Positions 55,232-64,000 are shown, counted from the stretch's first letter. The stretch: 64,000 nt of DNA from an uncultured bacterium (GCA_938002255.1 CALLAL010000034.1:34791-98790), one strand, 5' to 3'. Notes: a model not told the origin generated them from the letters alone. Program-made: numbers and translations.

Positions 55232-57031
55232 ATGAAACATATCCGGAATTTCAGCATCATTGCCCATATTGATCATGGGAAATCGACCCTGGCGGATCGG
55301 CTCATTCAATATACGGGCATGGTGGATGAGCGAAATTTTAAAGACCAGATCCTGGATACAATGGAGATCGAACGAGAGCGCGGAATCACCATCAAGAGCC
55401 AGGCGATTTCCCTTCCCTATCAAGCTCAGGATGGAGAGGACTATCTTCTCAATCTCATCGACACGCCCGGTCATGTGGACTTCTCGTATGAAGTCTCTCG
55501 TGCTCTTGCCTCTTGTGAGGGCGTCCTCCTTTTAATCGATGCGGCCCAGGGCGTGCAGGCTCAAACCCTTGCAAACCTCTATCTGGCGATGGAAAACAAC
55601 CTTGAAATCATCCCGGTCATCAATAAAATCGATCTTCCTACCGCAGATGTGGATCGGGTGCTCGAACAGATCGATTCGGAATTAGGGCTTGACCCCTTCA
55701 GCGCCCTTAAATGTTCGGCCAAGGAAGGTATAGGGATTGAAGAGATCATAGAAGCCATTGTCTGTAGAATTCCTCCCCCAAAAGGCAAACCAGATTCACC
55801 GCTGGCCGCATTGATTTTTGATGCCCAATACGATCCCTTTCGAGGTACGGTCATCCATTGCCGGCTCTTCGATGGAACGGTAAAAGCTGGAGAGATCATC
55901 CGCTTTATGTCGAATCAGGCGGTCTATAAGGTTGAAGAGGTTGGACGATTTCTCCTCACCCGACAAAAACGGGACCGTCTCTCTGCGGGTGAGGTCGGCT
56001 ATATCTTGGCAGGGGTTAAGACCGTTTCCGATGTCCATATCGGCGATACGATCACACTCGACGATCAGCCCTGCGATGCCCCCCTTCCCGGTTTCAAGGA
56101 ATTTAAGCCCGTCGTCTTCTCATCCATTTATCCCATTGCTCCGGAAGATTATGAGGACCTTGCGGTTGCCCTTGAAAAGTATAAACTCAATGATGCGGCT
56201 TTTGTCTATCAGAAAGATTCATCCATTGCCCTTGGGCAGGGATTCCGGTGCGGTTTTTTAGGCCTTCTCCATCTTGAAATTGTTCAGGAAAGATTGGAAC
56301 GGGAATATGATCTCTCCATCATCCTTTCTGTTCCGAGTGTTCGTTACCGATTCACCCTGAAGGATGGAAGCACCGTCTATGTTGATAACCCTGCCCACTA
56401 TCCAGATCCTGGCTCCATCGAAAGAGGAGAAGAACCTTACATTCGTGCCACCCTGATCCTGCCTGAAAGATACCTGGGCGCAGTGATGAAGCTCTGTATG
56501 GAGAAGCGGGGTGAAAATTCGAAGCTGAACTATCTTGGCCCTGGAAGAGTGGAGTTGATTTATGAGATGCCTCTTGCTGAGGTGATCTATGATTTTTATA
56601 ATCGGTTCAAATCGATCACTCAGGGCTACGGATCCTTTGATTATGATGTCCTCGACTACCGAGAAAGCAACCTGGTTCTGGTTGACATCCTGGTCAACGG
56701 CGAAAAGGTCGATGCTCTGTCACAAATTGTCCATCGCGATCAAGCCCGGCCCCGGGCTTTAGGGGTTTGCGAAAAACTGAAAGAAGAGATCCCCCGCCAG
56801 ATGTTTAAGGTAGCGATCCAGGGCGCTATTGGCGGAGAGATCATCGCCCGCACGACCATCTCTCCTTTTCGCAAGGATGTGACAGCAAAGTGCTATGGGG
56901 GAGACATCACCCGAAAGCGAAAACTCCTCGAAAAACAGAAGAAAGGTAAAAAACGGATGAAGATGATCGGCTCGGTCTCCATCCCCCAGAGTGCTTTCTT
57001 AGCCGTGTTGAAATCGGACACCGACAGTTAA
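55232..57031 (+). CDS. lepA: Elongation factor 4 (LepA)
   Basis: 599 residues, canonical length. G domain: HIDHGKSTLADRLI near 10-23, DTPGHVDFSYEVSRAL near 75-90, NKIDLP near 130-135. Then domain II, III, V and the LepA-specific C-terminal domain (GGDITRKRKLLEKQKKGKKRM near 562-582, two parts). It back-translocates or rescues stalled ribosomes. The ribosome site is weak. It leads the pair lepA-hemW. Confidence 0.97.
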   Translation: MKHIRNFSIIAHIDHGKSTLADRLIQYTGMVDERNFKDQILDTMEIERERGITIKSQAISLPYQAQDGEDYLLNLIDTPGHVDFSYEVSRALASCEGVLLLIDAAQGVQAQTLANLYLAMENNLEIIPVINKIDLPTADVDRVLEQIDSELGLDPFSALKCSAKEGIGIEEIIEAIVCRIPPPKGKPDSPLAALIFDAQYDPFRGTVIHCRLFDGTVKAGEIIRFMSNQAVYKVEEVGRFLLTRQKRDRLSAGEVGYILAGVKTVSDVHIGDTITLDDQPCDAPLPGFKEFKPVVFSSIYPIAPEDYEDLAVALEKYKLNDAAFVYQKDSSIALGQGFRCGFLGLLHLEIVQERLEREYDLSIILSVPSVRYRFTLKDGSTVYVDNPAHYPDPGSIERGEEPYIRATLILPERYLGAVMKLCMEKRGENSKLNYLGPGRVELIYEMPLAEVIYDFYNRFKSITQGYGSFDYDVLDYRESNLVLVDILVNGEKVDALSQIVHRDQARPRALGVCEKLKEEIPRQMFKVAIQGAIGGEIIARTTISPFRKDVTAKCYGGDITRKRKLLEKQKKGKKRMKMIGSVSIPQSAFLAVLKSDTDS

Positions 57032-57114
57032 ACCCATAGGGCAAAGGGCTCAGCCAACAGAGTATAGAAAAATATATTGGGTTTCAACTCCACCCAATAA
57101 ACTTAAGGAACTCC

Positions 57115-58254
57115 ATGAACACCCTAAACGTTATAAAAACACCTGGCCTTTACATCCACATTCCCTTCTGCTTGAGCAAATGCCCCTATTGTGATTTCTA
57201 TTCTTCCACCTCTGTCTCACTCATTCCCTATTTCTTAAATGGCCTTTTCAAGGAAATGGAAAGGCACTCCCACCGATTTAAACGCTTTGATACAATCTAC
57301 CTGGGTGGCGGAACTCCTTCCCTGCTGACTCCTAAACAATTGGAAAGTATCCTGATGGAAGTAAGAAAAAACTTTCATCTGACTTCAACCCCTGAGATAA
57401 CGATGGAGGCTAACCCGGCAGATCTCAATCCTGTCCTTCTTGAATCTATCCGTGGGATCGGAATCAATCGCCTCAATATCGGGATCCAGTCTTTTGATGA
57501 GAGAGTGCTAAGGTTTCTTGGGAGAAGACATTCTCTGAACCAGGTCATTTCAGCCATCGAGGCGTCAAGAAAAGTAAAATTCAATAATATAGGGTTTGAT
57601 CTGATTTACGGTGTCCCCGGTCAGGAGATGGATTCATGGCTCCAAACCCTGAGGCAGGCTCTCGACTTTTCACCGGAACATCTCTCCTGCTATCAATTGA
57701 CCTTCGAGCCCGAAACACCTCTGGGAAGAAGATTCCAGGCAAGAGAATTCCATGCCCCAGGGGATGATCTGACTCACCAATTTTTCATTGAGACTTCGAA
57801 TGTTCTGAGCGAAGCCGGTTATATCCATTACGAGGTGTCGAACTTTGCAAGAGGAATGGAACATACTTCCAAACATAATCAAAAATACTGGGATCATTCA
57901 CCCTATCTCGGTCTCGGTCCGTCGGCTCACTCCTTTGACGGGCATCAGCGATGGTGGAATCATCGTTCCCTCGCTCAATATCTCGATGAAATCCAAAGAG
58001 GAAATCTTCCCATAGAAGGAAAAGAGACCTTGACGCTGGAGCAGCTCCGGTTGGAAGCACTCTACTTCGGTTTTCGAACAAAAAAGGGAATTCATTTTGA
58101 TCATTTTAAGGATCGGTATGCCTTCGATCTCTGGATGGAAAAGAAGGAAATCTTGAGAAGATTAAAAGCAGAAGGATTCCTCTTGATTCAACACGATCAC
58201 CTCTCCCCTACTCCCCAGGGCTTCGCCCTATCCGATAGCCTTGCCTTGTTGTGA
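57115..58254 (+). CDS. hemW: Radical SAM heme chaperone HemW
   Basis: 379 residues. Radical SAM CX3CX2C motif FCLSKCPYCDF near 17-27, GGGTPSLL near 64-71, ITMEANPADLN near 94-104, RLNIGIQSFD near 117-126, and a C-terminal HemN-like domain (LRLEALYFGFRTKKGI). The single-residue difference from HemN (no extra Cys after CxxCxxC) makes HemW the better call. It delivers heme to respiratory enzymes. AAGGA precedes the ATG. Confidence 0.92.
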   Translation: MNTLNVIKTPGLYIHIPFCLSKCPYCDFYSSTSVSLIPYFLNGLFKEMERHSHRFKRFDTIYLGGGTPSLLTPKQLESILMEVRKNFHLTSTPEITMEANPADLNPVLLESIRGIGINRLNIGIQSFDERVLRFLGRRHSLNQVISAIEASRKVKFNNIGFDLIYGVPGQEMDSWLQTLRQALDFSPEHLSCYQLTFEPETPLGRRFQAREFHAPGDDLTHQFFIETSNVLSEAGYIHYEVSNFARGMEHTSKHNQKYWDHSPYLGLGPSAHSFDGHQRWWNHRSLAQYLDEIQRGNLPIEGKETLTLEQLRLEALYFGFRTKKGIHFDHFKDRYAFDLWMEKKEILRRLKAEGFLLIQHDHLSPTPQGFALSDSLALL

Positions 58255-58279
58255 AGAATCCACGGGATGATTCACAAGA

Positions 58280-59272
58280 TTAACGGTCTGCCGCCAATAC
58301 CTTTTTTAACTCTTCAGTCAAAGCAGGAACGATCTGGAAAAGATCTCCTACAATGCCATAATCAGCGTAATTAAAAATGAGAGCATTGGGGTCTGTATCC
58401 ACCGCAACAACTGTTTTACAAGTCCCAATGCCTAAGACATGGTGAATGGCTCCTGAGATACCAAAGGCCATATAGAGTTTAGCCGAGATATTTTTTCCGC
58501 TCTTTCCAATCTGATCCTTGAGATCTCTCCATCCCTCATCCACAGTGGCTCGTGTCGTTCCCACCGAAGCATTGAGAACGTCTGCCAGATCCTCAATCAG
58601 CTTAAAATGCTCTGGAGCTTTGATTCCTCTGCCTGCCGCCACAACAATATCCGCTTCCGTGATATCGAGTTTTGTCCCCTCTGCTTTCTCAAAGCCAACC
58701 ACCTTCTTCTTCAATAAAGAGGAATCCATCGAAGGGGTGATGGAAATGATCTGAGCTGAGCGATCAGGATGTTCTTTAATGAGAAAAACATTATTTCTCA
58801 CGGTTGCCATCTGAGGTCGCACTTCTGAAAACCCTACTTCGGCAAAGACTTTTCCGCCAAAGAGTGGTCGAAGGGCGGTGAGTTTTCCATTCTCTTCAAT
58901 CGATAGTCCTGTGCAATCGGGCACATACCCGGTCTGGAGATGCATGGCTAACCTTGGAAAGAGGTCTTTTCCTGTGGAAGTGGCTCCGCCTAAAAGGATG
59001 GAAGGCTGATGTTCTTTGACAAGTGGTACAATCCCAGCAAGATAAGCCTCTGAGGTATAGGGAATAAAAAGGGTGTCATTGATCCAATAGATCTTATCCG
59101 CATAAGGGGTCAGACTGTTGACGGCTTCCTCCAATCCGCTCCCGAGAAGAACCGCTCCAACTTCCTGCCCCGTCTTTTTTGAAAATTCGATCCCTGCAGA
59201 AAGGAGCTCCAAAGAAATTTTTTTAACTTTTCCATCTTGATGTTCGACCAACACCCAGATTCCGTTTGGCAT
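58280..59272 (-). CDS. etfA: Electron transfer flavoprotein alpha subunit
   Basis: 330 residues from an ATG with AAGGAAGG upstream; an ATG at 59311 opens the frame earlier. N-terminal domain 1-190, then the FAD-binding domain with VVAAGRGIKAPEHFKLIEDLAD near 209-230 (two parts), ASVGTTRATVDEGW near 233-246, FGISGAIHHVLGI near 270-282, and VDTDPNALIFNYADYGIVGD near 290-309. It carries electrons from acyl-CoA dehydrogenases to the membrane. Downstream of etfB by 97 bp. Confidence 0.94.
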   Translation of the reverse strand: MPNGIWVLVEHQDGKVKKISLELLSAGIEFSKKTGQEVGAVLLGSGLEEAVNSLTPYADKIYWINDTLFIPYTSEAYLAGIVPLVKEHQPSILLGGATSTGKDLFPRLAMHLQTGYVPDCTGLSIEENGKLTALRPLFGGKVFAEVGFSEVRPQMATVRNNVFLIKEHPDRSAQIISITPSMDSSLLKKKVVGFEKAEGTKLDITEADIVVAAGRGIKAPEHFKLIEDLADVLNASVGTTRATVDEGWRDLKDQIGKSGKNISAKLYMAFGISGAIHHVLGIGTCKTVVAVDTDPNALIFNYADYGIVGDLFQIVPALTEELKKVLAADR

Positions 59273-59369
59273 AGTCCTTCCTTTCGATTCATTTGGAATC
59301 ATATCGCCCAAAGTTCGATATCTCTTTTCCCATCCCAGAACCTTGTATGCTGAACCCCATACTTGATGA

Positions 59370-60152
59370 TCAGATGACTTTCGCTTCTTCCCTCAAAAGC
59401 TTAATCAACGTCTTCACATTCTCAGGAAAATCTTCTTTAATGATCTTGACCGGAGGTCGCTTAGGTGGAGGGAGATATTTTTGAATCTTTATTGTTGAGG
59501 CTTGAGCTCCTACCTCTGTTGGGGATAGTCCCAAAGAGGCAAGATCGACCTTCTTGATTTGTGCCTTCATCGCCTTCATGACATTCATCACCAGGGGAAT
59601 CCGAGGGGAATGGAGCCCTTTCTGACAGGTAAAGAGCGCCGGTAAGGGGCATATTAAAACTTCTTTCCCGTTCTCCACCTCCCGAACCACCCTTGCCTCT
59701 TTCTTCTGAGCATCCACCTCAAGACCGATGATCGAGTGGATATGGGGAATCCCGAGACATTCAGCCACCGCAGGCCCGACAATGCCAGCATCATCATCCA
59801 TCGCCTGTCTGCCGGTGAAAATGAGGTCAAATGGTTTATTTTGAAGGTAAGCAGAAAGAGTTCTGGCTACAGCAAAAGGATCAGAACCCTCCAGCGCAGG
59901 ATCGGTGATTTGGACGGCCTCATCCGCTCCCATGGAGATTCCTCTTCTCAAGGCATCCACCCTTCGATGATCGAGGGTGAGAACGGTTACTTTGCCTCCG
60001 AACTTTTCCTTCAATTTCAGACCTGCCTCAACAGCAATCTCATCAAAAAAGTTCGTGAAATACTTATTCTCTATTTCCAATTCCGAATCCGATTTGACTT
60101 TAACGATTGCCTCAGGATCAGGAACCTGCTTCACAAGAACATAAATTTCCAT
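59370..60152 (-). CDS. etfB: Electron transfer flavoprotein beta subunit
   Basis: 260 residues. ETF beta signatures VLVKQVPDPEAIVKV near 5-19, EAGLKLKEKFGGKVTVLTL near 43-61, ADEAVQI near 76, DLIFTGRQAMDDDAGIVGP near 108-126 (AMP-binding region), and the C-terminal helix VKTLIKLLREEAKVI that crosses to ETF alpha. GGAGG precedes the ATG. Part of the acd-etfB-etfA series. Confidence 0.95.
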   Translation of the reverse strand: MEIYVLVKQVPDPEAIVKVKSDSELEIENKYFTNFFDEIAVEAGLKLKEKFGGKVTVLTLDHRRVDALRRGISMGADEAVQITDPALEGSDPFAVARTLSAYLQNKPFDLIFTGRQAMDDDAGIVGPAVAECLGIPHIHSIIGLEVDAQKKEARVVREVENGKEVLICPLPALFTCQKGLHSPRIPLVMNVMKAMKAQIKKVDLASLGLSPTEVGAQASTIKIQKYLPPPKRPPVKIIKEDFPENVKTLIKLLREEAKVI

Positions 60153-60203
60153 TTGGACCTCCGAACAATCCGATTCCGTTCCTTTCTTTTACCTCACAGC
60201 TTT

Positions 60204-61364
60204 TTAATCTTTGCAATATACTCTTCCCAAATAGTCACAAAGCACTTCGTGCGTCCCTCCGCCGTAGAGCAAGAATTTTGCATCTCTCCAGAACCGCTGG
60301 ACAGGGTACTCACTGCAAAAGGCATTTCCACCGTAAATCCTCATTGCCTCCTCCACGGCATACATACACATCTCTGTAGCATGATATTTGGCCAGCATAC
60401 ATTCATTGATACAGGGGATGTTATTCTGGATCATCCAGGCACATCGATATAAAAAGGTCCGTGAAGCCTCATACCAGGCCCAGTATTTAGCAAATTTTTC
60501 ACGGATCAACTGATATTTGCTGATCGGATTTCCGAAGGCGATCCGATTGTTAGCATATTGCTTGGCATCCTCCATCGCCTCTTTAGCAATAGCCAGCGCA
60601 TTCATCCCGGTCATGACCCGAACTTCGTTCAGAATTTCACCGGCATATTGGACTCCCTTTCCGATCTCTTCGCCAAGAAAGTTCTCGTCCGGCACAAAGA
60701 CGTTATCTAAGACCAATTCACCTGTCACTGAACAACGGGAGCCCAATTTGTGGAGCCGCTGTCCAGAAACAAACCCGTCTCGATTTTCGGTTTTCCTTTC
60801 AACGAGATAGAAATTAAGCCCTTTGAGCCCCAACTTTGGATCAACGGTTGCCATCACTGTCGCAAAATCAGCAATAGGTCCATTGGTGATCCACTGTTTT
60901 CTCCCATTCAACCGCCACCCTCCATCCACTTTGGTCGCCAGTGTTCGAGTCCCTCCAAGGTCCGAACCTGATTGGTCTTCAGTAAAACAGATGGTACCGA
61001 TCTTTTCCCCTTTGATCGCAGGGACCAGAATCCTCTGTTTGATCTCCTCGTTTCCAAACCGAGCGATGAAATAAGTTCCCATCAGGATCTGCATGATGAC
61101 CGACATGGCGAACCCACAGGACCCTCTGGCCAGTTCTTCATAGAAAATCATCTGGGTAATCGTATCGGTCTCCATCCCCCCATATTCCTCCTTATGCCTC
61201 AGGCCAAGATATCCAAGACTGGCAAACTCTTTCCAGAGATCCCATGGAAATTCCTCCTTTTCATCGAGTTCCTTCACCCTCGGCATAATCAACCGATTGA
61301 CAGCATCGCGAACCGTCTGCCTGAAAAACTCTTGCTCCTCGGTAAACGAAAAATCAAGGGCCAT
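60204..61364 (-). CDS. Acyl-CoA dehydrogenase
   Basis: 386 residues, flavoenzyme of fatty or aromatic acyl-CoA oxidation. FTEDQSGSDLGGTRT near 120-134 and WITNGPIADFATVMA near 155-169 bind FAD and substrate; ENEFRV-type helix region and the C-terminal IYGGNAFCSEYPVQRFWRDAK near 342-362 (two parts), then LLYGGGTHEV with the likely catalytic Glu (THEV). It donates electrons to the adjacent ETF. AAAGGAG precedes the ATG. The substrate chain length cannot be read. Confidence 0.93.
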   Translation of the reverse strand: MALDFSFTEEQEFFRQTVRDAVNRLIMPRVKELDEKEEFPWDLWKEFASLGYLGLRHKEEYGGMETDTITQMIFYEELARGSCGFAMSVIMQILMGTYFIARFGNEEIKQRILVPAIKGEKIGTICFTEDQSGSDLGGTRTLATKVDGGWRLNGRKQWITNGPIADFATVMATVDPKLGLKGLNFYLVERKTENRDGFVSGQRLHKLGSRCSVTGELVLDNVFVPDENFLGEEIGKGVQYAGEILNEVRVMTGMNALAIAKEAMEDAKQYANNRIAFGNPISKYQLIREKFAKYWAWYEASRTFLYRCAWMIQNNIPCINECMLAKYHATEMCMYAVEEAMRIYGGNAFCSEYPVQRFWRDAKFLLYGGGTHEVLCDYLGRVYCKD

Positions 61365-61452
61365 GGGTTACTCCTTTCATCGTACCTGTTTGGGATCATA
61401 AGTTGAGTGTTCGGCGTATTATTTTTTCCAGCCTCTGAACTCAAAACATTTT

Positions 61453-62652
61453 TTAAATGATATTCTTCTCCTTTAATGCCTTAAGTTGGTCCGTGCTGTA
61501 TCCTAAAACGCCTCCATAGATCTCTTCATTATGTTCTCCAAATCGTGGAGGAAAGCTTAGCCACTTTCCGGTGGATTGGAGATAGGGGGTCATATAGGGA
61601 GGGGGAGCCAGGGTGACTTCCAAACCTGTTTTGGGATCTTTGCAGCGTATGAGATTGGGTTTGACCAGAGGGTCTTCCACTACCTCTTCAATCGTATTCA
61701 CCTTTGAAATCGGAATGGTCGCTTTATTGAACAGATCAATTAATTCCTGGGTCGTAAATTGCTTTGTGATGGCATTGATCCTTTCATTCAAATGGTTTAC
61801 CTCTGCAATCCGGCCTGCATTCCGTTCATATTCTTTTTTATAAAGAGATTCGAATCCGGGAATCTTGGTCATCGTCTCCCACTGTTTGTCATTTCCGATA
61901 GCGATATAGGCGTAGCCATCTTTGGTTTGATAGACAGACACTGGGGCAAAAAATTCGTGGGTGTTTCCCCTTCGGGTTACTCTCTTCCTGAAGGTGACAG
62001 TATGCGTGATGGGTTGAGTTAACCAGGAGGTGGTGCTTTCAAACATGGAAAGATCAATCCGACTTCCTTTTCCGGTCACCGCTCTTTTGTAGAGGGCTTT
62101 CATCAGGAGTCCATAGCCATGCTCGCTGGCGCCCATATCGGGCAGGGGAATGCCCATGACCTGAGGACTTCCTCCTTTCTCTCCGGTTAGTTCCATCAAG
62201 CCTCCACGGGCCTGGAGGATTGGATCGTAAGCGGCTTCATTGCTCTGGGGCCCAAAACCGGTCATTCCAAGCCAGATGATATCTTCTTTAATCTGCCTGA
62301 GGGTTTCATAGTCGATTCCAAGTTTGGCATAATTTCTCGGGAGTTGATTGGTCGCAAAGATATCAACCTTTAGTTGGAGGATCAGCTTCCTCAAAATCTC
62401 CTGCCCTTCGGGTGTCCCCAAATCGAGAGTGATCGCTTTCTTGCCAGCATTAATAGGAAGAAAGTAAGAGAACATCCGATCCTCTTTTAAAACATCATCG
62501 CCAACCCGGCGGTTGGGATCTCCATAGATTGGATGTTCCATCCGGATTATATTGGCTCCATCCTCAGCAAGACGAAGGGTCAAATAAGGTAGTACGGTAG
62601 CTTGTTCCAGGCTTAAGACTGTGAGGTTCTTAAACAGATTGGCTTCTTCCAT
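61453..62652 (-). CDS. Class III CoA-transferase (CaiB/BaiF family)
   Basis: 399 residues from the ATG at 62652 with AAGGTG 6 bases upstream. Family signatures: GANIIRMEHP near 30-39, NAGKKAITLDLGTPEGQEIL near 68-87, FATNQLPRNYAKLGIDYETL near 97-116, MGASEHGYGLLMKALYKR near 180-197 (in family III the catalytic Asp lies at MTG-D here read as PDMGAS). It moves CoA between thioester and carboxylate, likely activating the substrate of the neighbouring dehydrogenase. First gene of the acd-etf run by order, about 90 bp upstream of acd. Confidence 0.9.
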   Translation of the reverse strand: MEEANLFKNLTVLSLEQATVLPYLTLRLAEDGANIIRMEHPIYGDPNRRVGDDVLKEDRMFSYFLPINAGKKAITLDLGTPEGQEILRKLILQLKVDIFATNQLPRNYAKLGIDYETLRQIKEDIIWLGMTGFGPQSNEAAYDPILQARGGLMELTGEKGGSPQVMGIPLPDMGASEHGYGLLMKALYKRAVTGKGSRIDLSMFESTTSWLTQPITHTVTFRKRVTRRGNTHEFFAPVSVYQTKDGYAYIAIGNDKQWETMTKIPGFESLYKKEYERNAGRIAEVNHLNERINAITKQFTTQELIDLFNKATIPISKVNTIEEVVEDPLVKPNLIRCKDPKTGLEVTLAPPPYMTPYLQSTGKWLSFPPRFGEHNEEIYGGVLGYSTDQLKALKEKNII

Positions 62653-62750
62653 TAGAATCACCTTCTCATCCTATTTTGAATACTGTATACAAAAACCTTA
62701 TACTGAAACAACGCTCATTTGTCAAGAAAAGATAGCCCTCAGAGGAGGAC

Positions 62751-63470
62751 TCATCCAACTCTTTTTTTCAATTTTTTCGTAAGATCTAGGAAAGAGTCAT
62801 ATTCGATCCCCGGAAGTTTTCGCAGAGGTTCAGGGAGTCTGTGTCCCTTTGGATAGATCATCACCACCTCTTTTCCCATACCGATAGCCATCCCAAGTTC
62901 CATAAACGTTTCCTCTGGTTGAGAGGAAGAAAGATCACAGATCGCTATTCTGCTTCGTCGGATCTGCTCAAGGCGTTGATCCAGGAACTCTCCAGCCTGA
63001 AAGGTTTCCCTGTCAACCGTGGAAGTCCATCCACTCCCTTCAAAGGCAAGTTCAATGGCTTTTCTCATCTCAGGATCGGTGATCCCACTTGAAATGAAAT
63101 ATTCGCCCTTAAGGGAAACCTCCACGGTCTTAGGGGAAGTTTGAATTTTTTTGAAGAGGGTTCGATCCAGGGTCAACTCTTTAATGGCAGAAAGAAGAAT
63201 ATTTTTTGCTTGATCGAGGTCCCTTTTATAGCGTGCAGAATTGATTTTAACGATCTCGGGTGAATCGAAGGTCTTAACACTGACCTCCCGAAAGCGAAGG
63301 GCGGTAAAATTTTGGAGATGGGTCGATTTGGAAGGGAATGCCTTTTCGAGAATCGTTCGGGTCTCGGTTTGCCATTGCTTAAAGTGGTCGTGATCCGCAT
63401 GAAGACCGGTTAATCCCTCCCATTGGTTCAGTTGTTCTTTGATCAGGTCAATGGGATCTCGCTCAGCCAT
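62751..63470 (-). CDS. Hypothetical protein with a C-terminal nucleotide-deoxyribosyltransferase-like fold
   Basis: 239 residues from the ATG with GGGAG upstream; the longer frame reaches 63533. The N-terminal 120 residues are charged and helical (LIKEQLNQWEGLTGLHADHDHF), with no recognised family. The C-terminal half reads SRIAICDLSSSQPEETFMELG then AIGMGKEVVMIYPKGHRLP, a pattern of the nucleoside deoxyribosyltransferase or TIR-like superfamily (Asp of CDLS and Glu of FMELG in catalytic positions). Function unknown; a nucleotide- or NAD-degrading enzyme is possible. It lies beside MITE copy C. Confidence 0.65.
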   Translation of the reverse strand: MAERDPIDLIKEQLNQWEGLTGLHADHDHFKQWQTETRTILEKAFPSKSTHLQNFTALRFREVSVKTFDSPEIVKINSARYKRDLDQAKNILLSAIKELTLDRTLFKKIQTSPKTVEVSLKGEYFISSGITDPEMRKAIELAFEGSGWTSTVDRETFQAGEFLDQRLEQIRRSRIAICDLSSSQPEETFMELGMAIGMGKEVVMIYPKGHRLPEPLRKLPGIEYDSFLDLTKKLKKRVG

Positions 63471-63624
63471 TTGGAAACTCCCTGCTCTTATGGGATAAAA
63501 GGGAAAATAGCAGGTTACAAGGGGAAATGTCAATCCTTTGAGCCCATGCGGAAACGTCCCTGTTCACAACTGGCAAGAAACAAGAAGGGTGAAGCGGTTT
63601 TCCCACCAAAATTTTCAAACCAAG

Positions 63625-63849
63625 GTAATCCCTCAGTGATGGGGTGTTTTCGGTTTAAAAGGGTTGGAACGTTCCCCCTCCAAAACCTTGAATAGCGGTT
63701 ATCAAAGGTTACCCTCATCGGGGCGCTTATGCCCTTTGAATCGGATTTTTTTAAATCAGATTGGGTCGTTTGACGAACAGAGGTTACGCTTCAAGGTTTT
63801 TCCGAAGCAACCTACCAACCCTTTTTTATTTCTTTAACTGAGGGGTTAC
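63625..63849 (-). mobile_element. MITE-like palindromic element, copy C
   Basis: 225 bp, reverse orientation relative to copies A and B. On the plus strand it starts GTAATCCCTCAGTGATGGGG and ends TTTAACTGAGGGGTTAC. Its reverse complement follows copy B base for base over long stretches, including GATTCAAAGGGCAT -type core (as ATGCCCTTTGAATC) and CCTTGAATAGCGGTTAT. Flanks AAACCAAG (63617-63624) and AAACCAGG (63850-63857) are an 8-bp repeat with one mismatch. Confidence 0.85.
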
Positions 63850-63882
63850 AAACCAGGGGCCCCAAATCCCGATATAGAAAAA

Positions 63883-64000
63883 ATGGACATAACAGCCCTT
63901 GAGAATTTAGAGAGATTTTTTAAACCAGGAATCCCCGATTCTTCAAGTTATCTCCCTATCCGGTATCAGGAAAGAAAGCCCCCGATGGGGCTTGGCTATT
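63883..64000 (+). CDS. Possible partial coding region at the window edge
   Basis: The frame from an ATG at 63883 stays open for 39 codons to the edge (MDITALENLERFFKPG, then YLPIRYQERKPPMGLGY). It reads like protein and lies just past MITE copy C, but no good ribosome site is visible and the reverse frames here hold stops. No family recognised; treat as tentative. Confidence 0.35.
   Translation, partial: MDITALENLERFFKPGIPDSSSYLPIRYQERKPPMGLGY

Overview
The window reads as chromosome from an anaerobic bacterium, most plausibly a Desulfobacterota (former Deltaproteobacteria) lineage. That placement is an inference from gene content: a formate dehydrogenase with an in-frame UGA at the selenocysteine position, a second probable selenoprotein of the glycine-reductase B family, a giant acyl-CoA dehydratase activase, sodium-translocating decarboxylase subunits, and an acyl-CoA dehydrogenase/ETF/CoA-transferase set. 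No rRNA, tRNA, CRISPR array, integrase or transposase was recognised.

Layout. 1-8.4 kb is a minus-strand run of mixed genes: a GT2 glycosyltransferase cut by the window edge, SDR epimerase, PPOX-like protein, class II photolyase with TspO, Nudix, isochorismatase-like hydrolase, TatD, PLD, Sua5 and PurE. A strongly foldable element lies upstream of purE. 8.7-19.2 kb holds a Ca2+-type P-ATPase, two tandem gamma/beta pairs of a Na+-translocating decarboxylase (each gamma gene only about 45 codons) and the 1407-residue activase. 19.3-23.4 kb has acylphosphatase, a cystathionine beta-lyase-like enzyme behind a near-consensus promoter, MsrAB, and the GrdB-like gene interrupted by UGA with a SECIS-like hairpin. 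23.5-27.3 kb is an arsenosugar-type cluster (VTT membrane protein, ArsS, two TIGR0428x glycosyltransferases, DUF3047). 28.6-31.4 kb is a decayed restriction/defence locus. 31.5-36.2 kb is a housekeeping run: tmk, holB, ricT, metG, dciA.

36.2-52.1 kb is the bioenergetic core, all on the minus strand. The UGA-containing formate dehydrogenase lies upstream of a complex I operon in the order nuoABCD, hybrid, nuoHIJKLMN, closed by an intrinsic terminator. The canonical NADH-input subunits NuoE, NuoF and NuoG are absent; a NuoF-type 4Fe-4S domain fused to a GltD-like flavoprotein occupies their place. Electrons from formate or NAD(P)H may enter complex I through these proteins; this is inference. 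52.7-58.3 kb carries nfo, a radical SAM gene, lepA and hemW. 58.3-62.7 kb carries etfA, etfB, an acyl-CoA dehydrogenase and a class III CoA-transferase, a beta-oxidation-like module that could feed the ETF pool.

Three intergenic copies of one non-autonomous palindromic element of about 225 bp (11.5, 52.3 and 63.6 kb) share GTAAYCCCTCAGT-type ends and have 8-9 bp near-identical flanking repeats. They look like a MITE family whose mobilising enzyme is not in the window.
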